Made by a program: the position numbers and the translations under genes
Notes under the pieces: generated by a model
The model's input: only the letters and a program-made list of their open reading frames with translations
Databases searched by the model: none
What the model was told of the DNA's origin: nothing
From: an uncultured Oleispira sp.
GTDB taxonomy: Bacteria; Pseudomonadota; Gammaproteobacteria; Pseudomonadales; Oceanobacteraceae
DNA: 64,000 bases
Direction: 5' to 3'
NCBI GenBank assembly: GCA_913019965.1
Contig: CAJVZR010000010.1
Location: forward strand, 1-64,000
In this document: positions 62,156 through 64,000 of the stretch, in pieces
Position numbering within the stretch: position 1 is the stretch's first letter
Layout: each line of letters opens with the position of its first letter

Positions 62156-64000
62156 CTAGATCGCAGCCGCCGCTAAGGCATATAAGGTAATTATGGATAA
62201 CGTATCTTTCACACTATCCATAAAAATACTCCAATTACTGCGCGACATATTGGGAACGTAAACCGTATCACCTTCCCTCAATACAGGCAGCTCAGCAAAG
62301 TTCGGATTTTTAACAAACTCAACCAAATCAAAACTGGTTGATTGCTCTTCACAGCAAGAAGCATTAACCACCACAATTTTTTCTACGTATGCGTCGCCAT
62401 TAGGACCACCTGCTTGCGCAAGCAGATCTAGTAAGGTCATATTGTCGTTAAAGCGATAGCGACCCGGTTTTGCAACGGAGCCTAATACCCGAATCGTGGT
62501 TTCTTTTTCTTCATCGAGCCAGTTACGATCTTTTTCGGGAATATAAATTGTATCCCCAGGCACAACCTTGGGTAATAAACTTTCATCACCGGTTTCAAAG
62601 TACATGGCCAAATTCAACTTGCTAATACGAGCCCCCGCTTCATTACGATGCATCACACGAATATTATGAATATCAGCGCCATCTGAAGGGCCATCCGCAG
62701 CCGACAAAATGTCTAAGAACTGCATGCTGGTATCAAAAGCATAACGACCAGGGGAGTTCACCTGACCCAGAATATAAATTGATCGCTCGGCAGATTGACG
62801 CAACCACTTTGCTTTATTATCAGTAGGGTCTTGAGGGAGTTCTGGTACCATCACGGTATAACCCGCTCTTAATACAGGCACGTCTTTAATATGGCCGCCC
62901 TCTTCATGAAAGCGTGACAAATCAAAAACTTGGCTTTCCATTCTGCCATCAGGGTGGCGAATAATAATTTGTGTTGCTGAAATATCAGCGCGCCCTTCCG
63001 GGCCGCCCGCATGAGCTAATAAATCAAAAATATTCATGTCATCCGACCACTCAAAACGGCCAGGGTTACGTACCGCTCCCATAATATAAATGGCGCGCTC
63101 CGAAGGCACTTTTAACCAAGAGTTCTGATCCGTCGCTGTTTTTTCTGGAACAAATATCGCATCTCCGGCCATAATCTCAGGAACAGGAGCTTGCACACTG
63201 CCCTTCTCCGTATAATCCTGTAAATCAAAAGGAATCACATCACCATTGGCACGTAGCAAACGGATTTGACGAGTTTCTGCGAAACGGGTTGGGCCACCTG
63301 AGTTAGCTAAGATATCCAAAAAGGTAGCACCCTCTTGATTTTCAAAGGCTCCCGGCTTTTGTACTTCTCCCATCACATAGACCATGCGCGCTCCGACTTT
63401 TACTTCTTTCGCAGCAATAGGAACAAAAATAGTGGCACCTTCATTAAGAGTAATGGCTAACGAAGTATCCCCACTATCTAAATAGGCTTTTAAATTAAAA
63501 ATGGTTGGCTGATTATTATTAATCACTCGAATCTGTTCTACCCCTGCAAAACGAGTCACCCCTCCCGCGCGCATCAAAACATCCACGACAGTACTGCCTT
63601 CTTTATACGAAAATAAACCCGCATTTGAAACTTCACCAAAGACTTTAATCGCTGTTTTATCTTCACTCGCATCCCCGCCAGCTAATAAAGTAGCAGTATC
63701 AAATTCCGCTTCCACATTACCAATTAAAGGCGATGCCGGTATAAAAAGACTGTCCATGGTTTGTAGCTTAGGGATTAAAGATTCGTCCCCTGAATCTAGG
63801 TACGCCTTATAATTAAAGGTATGAACCTCACCATTACGTTTTAATTGAATTTTATCCAGCTGAGCACCCGACTTTAAACCTCCCGCTAAACTTAAGGCCA
63901 TTTGTACATTAGAGTTTTCGGGTAAATTTATCTGGCCCGGTTGCGCGACAAAACCTAATACCGTGATTAACAATCTGTGCTGCTTAATTGAAATTTCTAG
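62156..64000 (-). CDS. SLBB-repeat polysaccharide export protein, 5' end beyond the window
   Basis: The frame remains open to the right edge, so the N-terminus is missing. Six SLBB-like repeats are seen, each with a beta strand of the form x-V-x-G-x-V-x-x-P-G and an L-x-x-A-G-G turn (for example VMGEVQKPGAFENQEGATFL). They are followed by a hydrophobic C-terminal helix (SIITLYALAAAAI). The family sits in outer-membrane polysaccharide export machines such as Wza. The CpsD-like gene follows at 9 bases. Confidence 0.88.
   Translation of the reverse strand, partial: LEISIKQHRLLITVLGFVAQPGQINLPENSNVQMALSLAGGLKSGAQLDKIQLKRNGEVHTFNYKAYLDSGDESLIPKLQTMDSLFIPASPLIGNVEAEFDTATLLAGGDASEDKTAIKVFGEVSNAGLFSYKEGSTVVDVLMRAGGVTRFAGVEQIRVINNNQPTIFNLKAYLDSGDTSLAITLNEGATIFVPIAAKEVKVGARMVYVMGEVQKPGAFENQEGATFLDILANSGGPTRFAETRQIRLLRANGDVIPFDLQDYTEKGSVQAPVPEIMAGDAIFVPEKTATDQNSWLKVPSERAIYIMGAVRNPGRFEWSDDMNIFDLLAHAGGPEGRADISATQIIIRHPDGRMESQVFDLSRFHEEGGHIKDVPVLRAGYTVMVPELPQDPTDNKAKWLRQSAERSIYILGQVNSPGRYAFDTSMQFLDILSAADGPSDGADIHNIRVMHRNEAGARISKLNLAMYFETGDESLLPKVVPGDTIYIPEKDRNWLDEEKETTIRVLGSVAKPGRYRFNDNMTLLDLLAQAGGPNGDAYVEKIVVVNASCCEEQSTSFDLVEFVKNPNFAELPVLREGDTVYVPNMSRSNWSIFMDSVKDTLSIITLYALAAAAI

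Noticed and set aside
1-64000. tRNA, rRNA, CRISPR, prophage or insertion sequence
   Set aside because: No clover-leaf, repeat-spacer array, phage structural genes or transposase was found on reading.

Overview
The window looks like chromosome of a marine Gammaproteobacterium of the Oceanospirillales/hydrocarbon-degrader type. This is an inference from an AT-leaning base composition (estimated by eye), a coniferyl-type aldehyde dehydrogenase, a Baeyer-Villiger-type flavin monooxygenase beside a PF10118 protein, lysophospholipid remodelling, many AraC/TetR/LysR regulators, a porin, and a LuxO-type regulator. I saw no rRNA, tRNA, CRISPR array, prophage or insertion sequence.

Layout. 1-15.6 kb: lipid and aldehyde metabolism with regulators (aldehyde dehydrogenase end, DUF222-HNH nuclease, nitrilase plus membrane protein, AraC, PF10118 protein, BVMO, TetR, MDR oxidoreductase, DUF4442, DUF4344 peptidase, a lipoprotein, a SnoaL-like protein, LysR, a secreted protein). 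15.6-24 kb: a PepSY/hydrolase operon, an ATC-hydrolase-like gene with a secreted partner, two AraC regulators, a transglutaminase and a DUF2798 protein. 24-33 kb: MarR, MATE, FMN reductase, VOC, LysR, then a TetR-controlled lysophospholipid transporter-acyltransferase with a 51-residue membrane ORF transcribed the other way, then an EamA transporter and a serine hydrolase.

33-46 kb is rich in haem proteins and c-di-GMP parts: a cytochrome c' with an unknown secreted partner; divergently, a pentahaem lipoprotein translationally coupled to a dihaem cytochrome b fused to PilZ; a porin; a TetR/hydrolase/ferritin-like unit; a secreted M19-like hydrolase; and a dihaem peroxidase translationally coupled to a DAHL-GGDEF diguanylate cyclase. 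46-53 kb holds an AAA ATPase, trhO, and an H-NOX / histidine kinase / degenerate HD-GYP operon resembling the Shewanella Hno nitric-oxide circuit.

53-64 kb is an exopolysaccharide and signalling region. It has an epimerase lacking the catalytic tyrosine, a glycosyltransferase, a LuxO-type sigma-54 activator, a HATPase-REC-PP2C protein, a large hybrid kinase ending in an Hpt domain, a CpsD-like ATPase and an SLBB-repeat export protein that runs off the right edge.

How it may work together: c-di-GMP is the recurring theme. The GGDEF protein could make it, the cytochrome b-PilZ protein could bind it, and the H-NOX operon could tie it to nitric oxide. The LuxO-type cascade may gate polysaccharide output. 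The least described items are the cytochrome b-PilZ fusion with its pentahaem lipoprotein, and the kinase/PP2C/LuxO cassette.
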